Positions 43,412-51,899 of a stretch of 64,000 bases of DNA are shown piece by piece. Source of the DNA: Halobaculum marinum (lineage in GTDB: Archaea; Halobacteriota; Halobacteria; Halobacteriales; Haloferacaceae). Numbering within the stretch: position 1 is the first letter of the stretch; every line of letters begins with the position of its first letter. The stretch lies in assembly GCF_029338555.1 (NCBI RefSeq), contig NZ_CP119991.1, positions 186,001-250,000 on the forward strand, written 5' to 3'. The notes beneath the pieces are model-generated. The model saw nothing but the letters and a program-made list of their open reading frames with translations, did not search any database and was not told the DNA's origin. The position numbers were made by a program, and so were the translations under genes.

Positions 43412-44632
43412 TCAGGGCCCGACACCGGATGCACGCATGTACTCGTCCAGCTTTTCAGCCAACGCGCGTGCGAACGCCTCGTCGTTGATGTCTGTCTCCA
43501 GTTGGAGTAGTTCGACATCCGACGCAATGTTCTCGCGAAGCGCATCGAACAGCGCCCCATCGGCCTCAGGGTCGTAGAACTCCTCTCCCTCAACGTCGAG
43601 CATCGAGACTCCAGCGAGCGGGAGAACCAACGCCGTCGGGCCGGTCGCGCTGTTCAGTTTGTTCGCGATGATGCTACCCAACTCGGCACACTCCGCTGGA
43701 GTCGTTCGCATCAACGTCACCTGCGGGTTGTGAATGTGGAACTGTCGTCCTTCGAACTCGTCCGGGACTGAGTCACGCGGGCCGAAGTTCACCATATCGA
43801 GTGCTCCCGTCGAGACGACCTGTGGGGTGCCAGTCTCCGCAGCTGCATCCAACCTATCTGGCCCAGCGTTGAGCACGCCACCGACGAGTTCGTCCGCCCA
43901 TTCTGTCGTCGTCACATCAAGCACGCCGTCAATGATGCCCTGGCGGATGAGCTCCTCCATCGCCTTCCCGCCGGTGCCTGTGGCGTGAAAGACGATGGTT
44001 TCGTAGCCCGCATCTTCGAGATACTCTCGAGCGGTTTGGACACAGGGAGTGGTGACGCCGAACATCGTCATGCCAATCGTCGGACGGTCCTCGACCGTCA
44101 CGTCCGGCTCGTTGGTGACCATCCCGACCATCGCCAGCGCGGCGTTCGAGATGACCCGCCGTGAGAGCTGATTGAGTCCCTCGATGTCGGCAACCGAGTA
44201 CATCATCGCGATGTCCGACGAACCCACGTACGGTTCAGTGTCACCCGAAGCCATCGTCGAGACCATGAACTTCGGCACACCCACTGGGAGGGCTCGCATC
44301 GCCGTGGTCGCAATCGACGTGTTCCCAGACCCACCGAGTCCGAGCACGCCGTCCAACATTCCCGACTCGTGTAGGTCGGTGACGATGGCGGCGGCCCCCT
44401 TGCCCATTGCAGTCATCGCCTCGCCCCGATCACCATCGTCGCGTAGCGCCTCAAGGGTCGTTCCAGCAGCCTCAGCCACCTCGGCAGCGGTCGTGTCCGG
44501 CTCGATCTCGGGAGCATCCAGCACGCCTACGTCAATGATGTGAACATCGACGCCCTGCGCTTCGATCACATCACGGGCAAAGGCGAACTCCTCACCTTTC
44601 GTATCGAGCGTACCAACCAGAACGACGGCCAT
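43412..44632 (-). CDS. Tm-1-like ATP-binding domain protein (UPF0261)
   Basis: 406 residues. [20 protein letters not shown] opens the N-terminal Rossmann-like domain; GLGGSGNTSIATTAMR and HATGTGGKAMEELIRQG follow, all features of UPF0261/Tm-1-like proteins. It overlaps the cupin stop (TAATG). With the cupin and PF09370-like genes it forms a three-gene operon read right to left. These families often occur together; the reaction is unknown to me. Confidence 0.85.
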   Translation of the reverse strand: MAVVLVGTLDTKGEEFAFARDVIEAQGVDVHIIDVGVLDAPEIEPDTTAAEVAEAAGTTLEALRDDGDRGEAMTAMGKGAAAIVTDLHESGMLDGVLGLGGSGNTSIATTAMRALPVGVPKFMVSTMASGDTEPYVGSSDIAMMYSVADIEGLNQLSRRVISNAALAMVGMVTNEPDVTVEDRPTIGMTMFGVTTPCVQTAREYLEDAGYETIVFHATGTGGKAMEELIRQGIIDGVLDVTTTEWADELVGGVLNAGPDRLDAAAETGTPQVVSTGALDMVNFGPRDSVPDEFEGRQFHIHNPQVTLMRTTPAECAELGSIIANKLNSATGPTALVLPLAGVSMLDVEGEEFYDPEADGALFDALRENIASDVELLQLETDINDEAFARALAEKLDEYMRASGVGP

Positions 44633-45060
44633 TACTTCGCCTCCGGATCAACGTTCTCCGGTGTCGGTAGCTTACCGGCAGGGACGATCTCGCACTCTGG
44701 CAGGTCACGAAGAACGTCTTCTGGCCCCGGCGGTGCATACACCGCCAGCAAGACGAGTGGTTCCCACCCGATGTTGACCGTCCCGTGCTCGACGCCTTCG
44801 GGGATGAACACCATGTCGCCGGTCTCGATATCACGGGTCTCGTCGGCGACTTCTTGCTCGCCCTCGCCCCGAACGACGTACAAGATCTCGTCGCTCTCAG
44901 GGTGGGTGTGTCGCTCGTGCCCCTTTCCTGGTTCGAGTTTCACGACGCCAGCGCTGAATCGGTCGCCACCGGTAACCTCGGGCGTGCTCATCCACTTGAG
45001 GGCGCCCCAGTCGAACAGTTGACTCTCCACGTCGTCGGGTTCGACGAAGTAGTCGCTCAT
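44632..45060 (-). CDS. Cupin-domain protein
   Basis: 142 residues. Cupin motif 1 is [20 protein letters not shown] (His-x-His with a Glu); motif 2 lies around [18 protein letters not shown]. It ends at the Tm-1-like ATG. The start at 45060 overlaps the previous stop (ATGA). It is probably a small-molecule-binding or isomerase-like partner of the operon. Confidence 0.8.
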   Translation of the reverse strand: MSDYFVEPDDVESQLFDWGALKWMSTPEVTGGDRFSAGVVKLEPGKGHERHTHPESDEILYVVRGEGEQEVADETRDIETGDMVFIPEGVEHGTVNIGWEPLVLLAVYAPPGPEDVLRDLPECEIVPAGKLPTPENVDPEAK

Positions 45061-45893
45061 TGAACGTCGATCTCCTTGAACTCGCGAGCCTGGTTCTCGA
45101 TGGCCTCCTCTGTGGGCAAGCGCTCGATGCTGGAGGCACCGAAGAAGCCAACCACGCCCTCGGTGTGTTCGAGGACGTACGCCGCGTCATCGGGCCACGC
45201 AATGGGACCACCGTGACAGATGACAAGGACATCGTCGTTTACCTCCTTCGCGGCATCATGGTGGGCTTGTACCCGCTGGGCTGCGGTCTCTAAATCGAGA
45301 GAGGTCTCTGCCCCGATGTCGCCGGAGGTCGTCAGTCCCATATGCGAAACGATGACGTCAGCGCCCGCCTCGGCCATGTCACGAGCCTGCGCCTCACTGA
45401 ACACGTACGGACAGGTCAGCATGTCCTGGTTGGCTGCCTCTCGAATCATGTCGACCTCCTTATCGTAGCCCATCCCGGTCTCTTCGAGGTTCTGCCGGAA
45501 TCCGCTGTCCTCGTCGATGAGGCCGACCGTCGGGAAGTTCTGCACTCCGGAGAACCCGCGCCGCTTCAGGTCCGCAATAAACACGTCCATCTGCCGGAAC
45601 GGATCGGTCCCGTTGACGCCTGCGAGTACCGGCGTATCCTCGACGACTGGAATGACCTCGTGGCCCATCTCACAGACGATCTCGTTTGCGTCGCCGTACG
45701 GAAGCAATCCGGCGAGTGACCCGCGCCCGTTCATCCGGTAGCGACCCGAATTGTAGATGATGAGGAGGTCGACACCGCCGCGTTCGGCGAATTTCGCGGA
45801 GATACCGGTTCCCGCACCGGCACCAATTATCGGGTCTCCCTCTTCGACGGTTGCTCGAAGGCGCGAAAGCGACTCCTCACGTGTGTACTTCAT
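45057..45893 (-). CDS. Phosphoenolpyruvate-hydrolase-like TIM barrel (PF09370)
   Basis: 278 residues from ATG 45893; the frame upstream to 45932 is rejected because the promoter palindrome lies there. Motifs are [40 protein letters not shown] and a C-terminal [13 protein letters not shown]. These match the PEP-hydrolase/TIM-barrel family that accompanies Tm-1-like proteins. First gene of the operon. Confidence 0.85.
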   Translation of the reverse strand: MKYTREESLSRLRATVEEGDPIIGAGAGTGISAKFAERGGVDLLIIYNSGRYRMNGRGSLAGLLPYGDANEIVCEMGHEVIPVVEDTPVLAGVNGTDPFRQMDVFIADLKRRGFSGVQNFPTVGLIDEDSGFRQNLEETGMGYDKEVDMIREAANQDMLTCPYVFSEAQARDMAEAGADVIVSHMGLTTSGDIGAETSLDLETAAQRVQAHHDAAKEVNDDVLVICHGGPIAWPDDAAYVLEHTEGVVGFFGASSIERLPTEEAIENQAREFKEIDVQ

Positions 45894-45903
45894 GTGTGAG
45901 TTC

Positions 45904-45920
45904 CTACCAATGTATGGTAG
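45904..45920. promoter_or_regulatory. Palindrome in the operon promoter
   Basis: CTACCA (45904-45909), five bases, TGGTAG (45915-45920), 11 bp before ATG 45893. The TATA-like GTTAAATAG lies near 45922-45931. Binding here would block transcription start, so it is a likely repressor operator. Confidence 0.5.
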
Positions 45921-46194
45921 TCTATTTAACATTTCCCCGAGGTGTTCGAGTGTGAGAGTAGGCGGCTACGCTTCGGCCTCAAGATCCTGTAGCGGCTATC
46001 GATTCAGATTCGTTCGTACGAATCACACTGCTCGATTCGCGAGTTGGACGCCGGTTCATCACTCCCCCAAACCGCATCCTGCGGATGTGGACATGAGCGA
46101 ACTCGTCCGTACGAGAGCGGGTTAGCGGACGAGTTCTGTTCGAAGACGAGCCTTCGAAGTCGAATCGGCAGGTTGTTCAAGCGCACATCACCCG

Positions 46195-46333
46195 TCAGGG
46201 TACGAAAAACACGTTTGCCGCGTTGTAGTCCGCCTGAGGCGAATACCCGCACTTCAAACACCGTTTGGAGGTGTAGGCTGGACTCACCTGCTCGACTGAG
46301 ATGTCGAAGAATCCCAGTGGGCGACTCGCGCAC
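46195..46333 (-). pseudogene. C-terminal relic of an IS200/IS605 TnpB
   Basis: The minus frame reads VEQVSPAYTSKRCLKCGYSP, then QADYNAANV to TGA at 46195-46197. VSPAYTS-x-RC and the CGY...ADYNAA end are hallmark TnpB zinc-ribbon segments. The first CxxC pair and loop are deleted, and nothing remains upstream of about 46330. No IS ends are visible. Confidence 0.65.
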
Positions 46334-46427
46334 AGTATCTAACGGACGGAGCTAACAAACTTGTTAGCCAAAGGGGCATCACCAGAGCCAACACAGGAGT
46401 GTCGCCGGCCGACGACGAGGTGGGGCG

Positions 46428-46841
46428 TTACTGGTCGACCGAACTGTCGTACATCGCGTCGAACTGCCGTTCGCCGCGGATCAGTTGGTCGACGCCCTGG
46501 GTGAGCGTCACCTCGCCGAAGACGGTCGCGCGGTAGTACGTGTGGAGGCCGTCTTCGTCGCGCTCGGTCCGCTGTCGCTTCTCGATCAGGCCGACGTCGA
46601 CGAGGGTGTTGAGGTGGTAGTGGAGGGTGCTGTCGTCGACGTCCAACGCCTGCTCCAGTTCCTTCGGACTCATCGGTCCCGAGTGAACGAGTCGGTAGAG
46701 GACCTCGTAGCGGGTCCGGTGGCCGATCGCGGCGTGCATGTCGAGGTACTCGTCGAGCGTGAGGACGCTCTCCTCGGGCAGGAGGTCCTCTGGATCCTCC
46801 GGAAACGCCCCGTCGACGGCTCCCGTCTCGTTCGTGGCCAT
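46428..46841 (-). CDS. ArsR-family regulator
   Basis: 137 residues from ATG 46841. ILAV-like start is short; the core LDMHAAIGHRTRYEVLYRLV, then KELEQALDVDDSTLHYHLNT is an ArsR winged helix, with a wing (EKRQRTERDEDGLHTYYRAT). A GTATTGATACC-type TATA box lies just ahead of the start. Divergent from the frameshifted gene at 46936, which it may regulate. Confidence 0.75.
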   Translation of the reverse strand: MATNETGAVDGAFPEDPEDLLPEESVLTLDEYLDMHAAIGHRTRYEVLYRLVHSGPMSPKELEQALDVDDSTLHYHLNTLVDVGLIEKRQRTERDEDGLHTYYRATVFGEVTLTQGVDQLIRGERQFDAMYDSSVDQ

Positions 46842-46935
46842 CTGGGGTATCAATACGTACCCGTCCCGTTTAGTCGTTCTCAAGCCGAGAGCTCTCAAAA
46901 ACTGGGTTTTTATATACTCCACGAGACGGCGGATC

Positions 46936-47603
46936 ATGGCGGGGGATATCACGCGAGACCTGATCGTCGACTGGTTGGGAGACGTTCGCTACGATCGGTT
47001 CCTGTTCTACGTGATAGAGTTGCGAGCGCATACCCCCGTCTTTAGGCGCGGAAGGAGGTCAAGGGGCCGTACAAGTCGTTCAACCTCAACTACGTGCTCA
47101 GCGACGAGCAGCGGAACGAGATCGACGTCGACGACCTGCCGGGGCCGTTGCGGCGGCTGTTCCAGAACAAAGACGAGATCGACGGGGCACAGGCCCTCTT
47201 GCGCCGCGTGCAAGGGTCACTCCGGGTGAATCCCGGGGTAAACGCCTTTCTCGCACTCGACGTGGACGTCGACACCGACGAGGTGGATGCGGCGACACAG
47301 AGCATCGAGTTCACGCGGTGTAGCAACGCGACTGCGTTCGTCCTCCCGTTCCTCGGTCACAACTTCGGGGTCGGCGAGGAGGCCGGGAGCATCCTCGAAG
47401 CGCTGTCGGAGACGCACGGCGACCGCCTCGTCTTCGTTCACGAGGACGACGTGACGAGCGCGATGATCCGCTCCGCACGTGTTCGGTGGGATCTGCGAGT
47501 CGAGACGTACGAGACGGAGGCCGAACTGATCAAGCGACTCCGGTTCTTCGCCGGCGAGATCATGCAACAGGAGCGTCGCGGTGACCTCGCCCGACTGGAC
47601 TGA
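46936..47603 (+). pseudogene. Frameshifted haloarchaeal protein of unknown function
   Basis: ATG 46936 gives MAGDITRDLIVDWLGDVRYD and RFLFYVIE. Between 47015 and 47045 an unrelated stretch with a TAG intervenes. Coding then resumes in another frame: ARKEVKGPYKSFNLNYVLSD to TGA at 47603. An insertion of roughly 20-25 nt explains the break. The second part (VLPFLGHNFGVGEEAGSILE, FVHEDDVTSAMIRSARVRWD) looks intact and could be made alone from an internal start near 47094. Confidence 0.55.
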
Positions 47604-47654
47604 TCGCAGACAACGACGGGGGCAGCCGATCGACGGTGACTCACTACGAGTACT

Positions 47655-47842
47655 CAAGACGGAGTGATTGCGCTCCTCAACAAGTGTACCCACTTCTGCT
47701 GTGTGCCGGATTCAAGACGACTGGGCAGAGCGCCAGGTTCGGAGGGGAGAACCTCGTGTACTGTCCGTGTCACCAGTCCGTCTACGACCAGTTCAGCATC
47801 GAACGGCAGACGTTCATGGCGTTCCCACGGCCAGAAGAATGA
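47655..47842 (+). pseudogene. C-terminal relic of a Rieske iron-sulfur protein
   Basis: VIALLNKCTHFCCVP in one frame and GFKTTGQSARFGGENLVYCP, then CHQSVYDQFSIERQTF in the next. CTHFC and CPCH are the two Rieske [2Fe-2S] motifs. One missing G near 47712 explains the frame change. The N-terminal membrane anchor is absent. It resembles the Rieske subunit of haloarchaeal quinol oxidase-type complexes. Confidence 0.7.
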
Positions 47843-47905
47843 TCCGAGATTGCTGGCTCCGGAACTGGAGCGGGGCGGCGCCGTGACCGAGACGCAGCGA
47901 CCGGT

Positions 47906-48232
47906 TCAAAACGGCGGCGAGTAGTCCTCGTACTCGTCCATGCCCTCCATCTCTTCGGTCTTATTCGGCATGACCGCCGCCCGCGGCCCGCCCGCACGAC
48001 GGACTGTCACGGAGGAAACCTCGTCGAGTTCCTCGGGGAGTCGGCGCTCAATCGCCTTGATCGTCATCGGGGCGATCCCACATCCGGAGCACGCGCCGCC
48101 GATGGCGACAGTGACCTCACCGGTTTCCTCGTTCACATCTTCGATCTCGAAGTGCCCGCCGTGTTGCTGTATCTGCGGGACGTTGTTGCTCAGGTAGTTC
48201 GCCGTGCGTCGTTCGAGGCCTTGCGCGCTCAT
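47906..48232 (-). CDS. NifU-like C-terminal domain protein
   Basis: 108 residues. ATG 48232 is preferred to 48238 because GGAGG stands 6 nt ahead of it. The NifU core (YLSNNVPQIQQHGGHFEIED, VTVAIGGACSGCGIAPMTIK) carries the Fe-S cluster-carrier pair CSGC. The last 30 residues are acidic. It is probably a Fe-S cluster carrier. It is divergent from a DtxR-like gene, with shared CGTTTTAGG sites between. Confidence 0.85.
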   Translation of the reverse strand: MSAQGLERRTANYLSNNVPQIQQHGGHFEIEDVNEETGEVTVAIGGACSGCGIAPMTIKAIERRLPEELDEVSSVTVRRAGGPRAAVMPNKTEEMEGMDEYEDYSPPF

Positions 48233-48282
48233 ACACATCCTCCATTGAGCGATGAGAGCTTAAGTTTGTTCAGTTTGGAAGA

Positions 48283-48434
48283 CCTAAAACGCCCATTGAA
48301 GGTTTTAGCGCGCCAAAATCCGCACATTCGCCATAAATTTCGGGGTTTCGGGTTCGATCTGGCTCCAGTAGGGCCCCACGCTGGTGACGGTCGGCGAACC
48401 GCCGAGTTCACCGACAACTCTTTACCGTTTTAGG
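48283..48434. promoter_or_regulatory. Inverted CGTTTTAGG sites between nifU-like and dtxR-like genes
   Basis: CCTAAAACG lies at 48283-48291 and its inverse CGTTTTAGG at 48426-48434. A separate 7-bp inverted repeat CTAAAAC (48284-48290) and GTTTTAG (48302-48308) overlaps the first. Their position before both start codons fits an iron- or metal-dependent operator. Confidence 0.5.
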
Positions 48435-48518
48435 CAGACCGAAAACTGTGCGCGTCCGACGGCGCTCGGAGCCCTCGTGGGAGTCAGCCCGCCCAGGAAG
48501 TCACAGCCGACAGATGGG

Positions 48519-48908
48519 GTGGACGAAGTCGTGAGCAGCGCAGAGCAGTATCTCTTGGCGTTGTACATCTGTGAGTACCAGGACGATCCGCCGATCCAGA
48601 CGGGAACGATAGCTGGTCGGTTAGACCGAACCCCCGCTTCGGCGACAGAGATGATGAAAGACCTCGCGACAGACGGGCTCGTGGAGTACGAACCCTACGC
48701 TGGCGCCACACTGACAGCTGAGGGTCGCGAACGTGCCGCGGAGTTGCACGAGACCTACGTCGCACTCTCGTGGTTCTTCCGTGGGGTGCTCGATCTCGAC
48801 GACTACGAACGACAGGCGCTGGAGATCGCCGGGACGCTCAACATTGCAGTCGCCGAGCGACTCGCAGATTCACTCTTGGCCGCTGGAGACAACGGGACAG
48901 AGCGTTAG
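48519..48908 (+). CDS. DtxR/MntR-type metal-dependent regulator
   Basis: 129 residues from GTG 48519; GTG 48531 and upstream 48384 are alternatives, but conserved sequence begins at about SSAEQYLLALYICEYQDD. The winged helix (GTIAGRLDRTPASATEMMKD, LATDGLVEYEPYAGATLT) is followed by a dimerisation helix (LDDYERQALEIAGTL). Probably senses iron or manganese. It may control the divergent NifU-like gene through the CGTTTTAGG sites. Confidence 0.75.
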   Translation: MDEVVSSAEQYLLALYICEYQDDPPIQTGTIAGRLDRTPASATEMMKDLATDGLVEYEPYAGATLTAEGRERAAELHETYVALSWFFRGVLDLDDYERQALEIAGTLNIAVAERLADSLLAAGDNGTER

Positions 48909-49524
48909 CTACGTAGGTCGAATCACACGACACCAAACCCCTACTGGTCACAGACGAAGGCACACGCACGGGGGATCTTCGACCGCTGTTCACCAGTTCA
49001 ACGAGAGGAACGACTCACGACATCCGCACGCGACACCACCTCGGTCGAGGACGCCGTCTCTCCACAGTCGAGACGAGCGTGATGCAGGTCACATCGGTGT
49101 TCCACCCTCGCCCGCGGCGCTGTCGGCGAGAACTGCGGCGATATCACGAGGCTTTGTGCCGGGTTCAAACGCCAGGAGACGCTGGTGCTGTTGCGACACG
49201 TCGACGACGACACCGACACGTTCCTCGACCTGCTGACGACGCTCGAAGTCGCCAGCGACGCGCTCGCCGCACTCGGGGAGAACATAGACACCAGTCGCAG
49301 CCCGCTCCCGCTCGTGGCGGGCGTCGGCGACGCAGCCGTCCACAGCACCAAGGAGTGCTACCGGTTCGGAGTTGACGACGCATGCCCCCGCGCCGGCAGT
49401 CAGGTCGCTGTGAAACCGTTCCCACGTCGATGCTCGGTCGCGAGAGCAACACCGAAGTACGACACTGGCAAACGCCAGGCTGTGACAGTCGACGACCACC
49501 GGACGACGCCCCGGAGGCACCACG
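48909..49524. other. 616-bp stretch with a possible degenerate gene
   Basis: On the plus strand 49083-49532 is open without a normal start; it reads GDITRLCAGFKRQETLVLLR, then HVDDDTDTFLDLLTTLEVAS. It looks protein-like and acidic but belongs to no family I recognise. It ends inside the next gene's start. A relic seems more likely than a working gene. Confidence 0.35.
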
Positions 49525-50127
49525 ATGGCTGAGAAGGGCCCGATCGACGTTGGGACGTTCACGCCGGTGTGGACCGCCGGATGGCAGTGGCCCTGGGCGG
49601 TGGTCTTGGCGCTGCTGTTGGGCGGCAACTTCGTCCTCGCGGGCGACCGGATCTACCTCGGAGCCGCAATCTTGATCGGCGGGCCGGCGCTCGCGTTCGC
49701 GGGAGTCCGGGCGGTGAAACGCGGCGCCGCCGCCGCGCTCGCGGACGCGGAGGAGGATATCAAACGCGCGGCGGTCGCGGCGCTCGACAGTGGTACGGAC
49801 CGGGCCCAGACGTACACGATGACCGCCGCCGGCGATTCCGTGATCGGAATCGACGCGGCCAAACAGTACCAGGTCACGGTCGTGACCGTCGGTGAGTCGG
49901 CGTTGACGATCCGTCCAGATGCGACGGCGAATCTGCTCAACACGAGTTGGAGGCTCGGGAGTGACACCGAAACGATCCCGTACGATCAGATCGCCGAGAT
50001 CGACTACGCAGACGGCGCAGTACGTGTTCGGTTGGGCGAGGGCGAGACCCGCTCGTATCCGGCGGACGACCGACCAGTCGATCTCTTGGCTGCGATCGAG
50101 CAACAACGACAGTCGTCGGTCGCGTAG
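49525..50127 (+). CDS. Membrane-anchored protein of unknown function
   Basis: 200 residues. Two hydrophobic helices near the start (WAVVLALLLGGNFVLAGDRI, then YLGAAILIGGPALAFAGV), followed by a soluble beta-rich domain (KQYQVTVVTVGESALTIRPD, IAEIDYADGAVRVRL). The soluble domain looks PH-like, as in small membrane proteins. No partner is evident, as the next gene converges on it. Confidence 0.65.
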   Translation: MAEKGPIDVGTFTPVWTAGWQWPWAVVLALLLGGNFVLAGDRIYLGAAILIGGPALAFAGVRAVKRGAAAALADAEEDIKRAAVAALDSGTDRAQTYTMTAAGDSVIGIDAAKQYQVTVVTVGESALTIRPDATANLLNTSWRLGSDTETIPYDQIAEIDYADGAVRVRLGEGETRSYPADDRPVDLLAAIEQQRQSSVA

Positions 50128-50138
50128 CGACAACCGTT

Positions 50139-50927
50139 CTACGGCAGGTACACCGGTATCTCGACGTGGGGGATCGTGATACCGACGAGTTCGAGCCCAT
50201 GTGCGATCGGCATCCAGCCCATCACGAGGAATGCGGCGCCGAGAGCGCGGTGCAGGTGCTCGCGGTGGCGCGTCCCGACCGACCCGATGACGGTGCCGTA
50301 GAGAAACAGCGTCGGGAACGTCCCCAGGCCGAGCAGCGCGAGCGAAACGGCGCCTTTCGCCGGAGACCCTTGCACGAACGCGTAGAGGAAGGCGGGGTAG
50401 AGGATCGGACAGGGCAACAGCCCGTGTACGAGGCCGAGCCCGACGATCCCCGGACCGTTGGACAGTCGGTCGACGTGGGCGGTGAGCCGGCCATAGATCG
50501 CGCTGAACCAGCCGCCACCGCCACCGAACAGTCCGTGGCCGCCGGTCTCCCCAAGAACGTACCTGGCGCCGACGATGAGGATCGTGATGCCGACGACGAC
50601 CCCCGATACCGCGCGGACGGTGTCGCCGATAGCCACGACCGTCGACGCTGCCCCGTAGACGACCGACCCGAGTGCTCCGAATACCGCGCCGATGACGGCG
50701 TAGCTTACCGTTCGCCCGGCGTTGAAGAGGCCGTGCTGGCGGACCTCATACAGTGAGAGCACGTTCTCCCGCCCACCATCCATCCGGTCGGCATACATCG
50801 TCACCAGCGGTCCGCACATCCCAAGACAATGCGCGCCGCCGAGCACACCCACGACGAGGAAGACGACGGTTTCGACGTCACCCGTCGGAAGCGGGCCCAC
50901 ATGGGCCGGCAGCGTTGCCAGTGTCAT
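50139..50927 (-). CDS. SafE/TauE-like (UreH-2) membrane protein
   Basis: 262 residues with six or so membrane helices. The signature VLGGAHCLGMCGPLVTMYAD has Cys residues typical of UreH-2/SafE-type proteins linked to copper or cytochrome assembly. It has a glycine-rich loop (GLFGGGGGWF) in the middle. Such proteins often act in metal or sulfur compound export. No operon partner; the downstream gene converges. Confidence 0.75.
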   Translation of the reverse strand: MTLATLPAHVGPLPTGDVETVVFLVVGVLGGAHCLGMCGPLVTMYADRMDGGRENVLSLYEVRQHGLFNAGRTVSYAVIGAVFGALGSVVYGAASTVVAIGDTVRAVSGVVVGITILIVGARYVLGETGGHGLFGGGGGWFSAIYGRLTAHVDRLSNGPGIVGLGLVHGLLPCPILYPAFLYAFVQGSPAKGAVSLALLGLGTFPTLFLYGTVIGSVGTRHREHLHRALGAAFLVMGWMPIAHGLELVGITIPHVEIPVYLP

Positions 50928-51359
50928 CGGCTCCCCCGGTCGTGCACGCCGATCCCCGACGGGCGAGTATGGTTCACGTCTGTCGATACAGGTATGGAGG
51001 AGTTGGTGATTCTGGTACGGCTCTCGAACGGCCCGCTGAGCTAGCTAGTGGTCGATGCTCGCAGGTGAACGAGCGACCCACGGCGGAGGTGAGCCCCTCA
51101 CCCGGCGAGACGTGCTCACGCCCCTTCGTCTCGGTGCGTCGAGCGGAACCAGGTAGACAATCTCGCCGGGGAGTTCGTCTTCAGGAGCGATGTGGCTTCA
51201 CCGACAGCAGCGACCCCCGTAATACCACTTCGGCTTACTATCCTAAGCAAATGTGGATGCCAATATTCACCTGATCACGTCTAGAGACCTCCAGAGACCC
51301 GATATCAGGAGGCACAGCAATAAACCCAGAATAGTATATTGCATTTTGCTATACCAAAT
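50928..51359. other. 432-bp intergenic stretch
   Basis: No gene supported. The part from about 51240 is AT-rich and contains TATATTGCATTTTGCTATA-like sequence. It leads into the integrase relic and may mark an old insertion boundary. Confidence 0.4.
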
Positions 51360-51755
51360 TGCAGATCGGCCGTGCTCTCCTAGTTTGTTGGTCGTGGGAC
51401 GGAGTCGGGTTGCGACTACAGCTGGCGTTGCTTCGAGGGTCGAAGAAACAGTTGTTCAGCGTTGAAGCAGTTCGGGAGCCGCTCTTAGATTGGGGACTCG
51501 GCACCAACTTGCCATTCCCACCGGTTGCCTCAAAATAATCGATGTACGCTTCAAGAAAGCCAGCACCAATCATTATCGGTACCGTCTCGGGGCCCTCACT
51601 TGTCCTCAGATTTTTCTCTCAACGAACTTCACGTGAGGATCGTCGCTGAACAATAGCTGATCGGTCACGTCAATTCGTTCAACCTCATTCGATCGGGAAC
51701 CAACTGCCACCAGAAATGCGAGCAATACCTTCATCCAGAGTCGCCATCGCTCTAG
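51360..51755 (-). pseudogene. Relic of a tyrosine-recombinase integrase
   Basis: One frame reads YDLERWRLWMKVLLAFLVAV, then GSRSNEVERIDVTDQLLFSD (the GSRSNEV stretch carries the catalytic Arg of the family). After a stop near 51610 a second frame continues with EGPETVPIMIGAGFLEAYID and ATGGNGKLVPSPQSKSGSRT. Both parts match haloarchaeal phage-type integrase cores by memory. The N-terminus and the catalytic Tyr end are missing. It lies 145 bp from the HerA stop. Confidence 0.65.
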
Positions 51756-51899
51756 GTCGTAGCTCGCTCAATATTCATCACAATGAATAGATTGACTAAT
51801 TGAAAATATGTCTGTCACCATCAGCAGCATCAAATCAGATTGAGTTCGGGATATCCATCTCTTTAGCCACATCGCTAAGTAACCGTGATCCGATACGGA

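Noticed and set aside
46350-46367. CTAACAA/TTGTTAG palindrome as a transposon end
   Set aside because: Only 7-bp arms, no partner on the other side of the TnpB relic, and it lies downstream of the regulator gene.
49089-49628. 179-codon minus-strand frame in the 49-kb gap
   Set aside because: It overlaps the next gene in antisense, and the plus frame has the better acidic composition.
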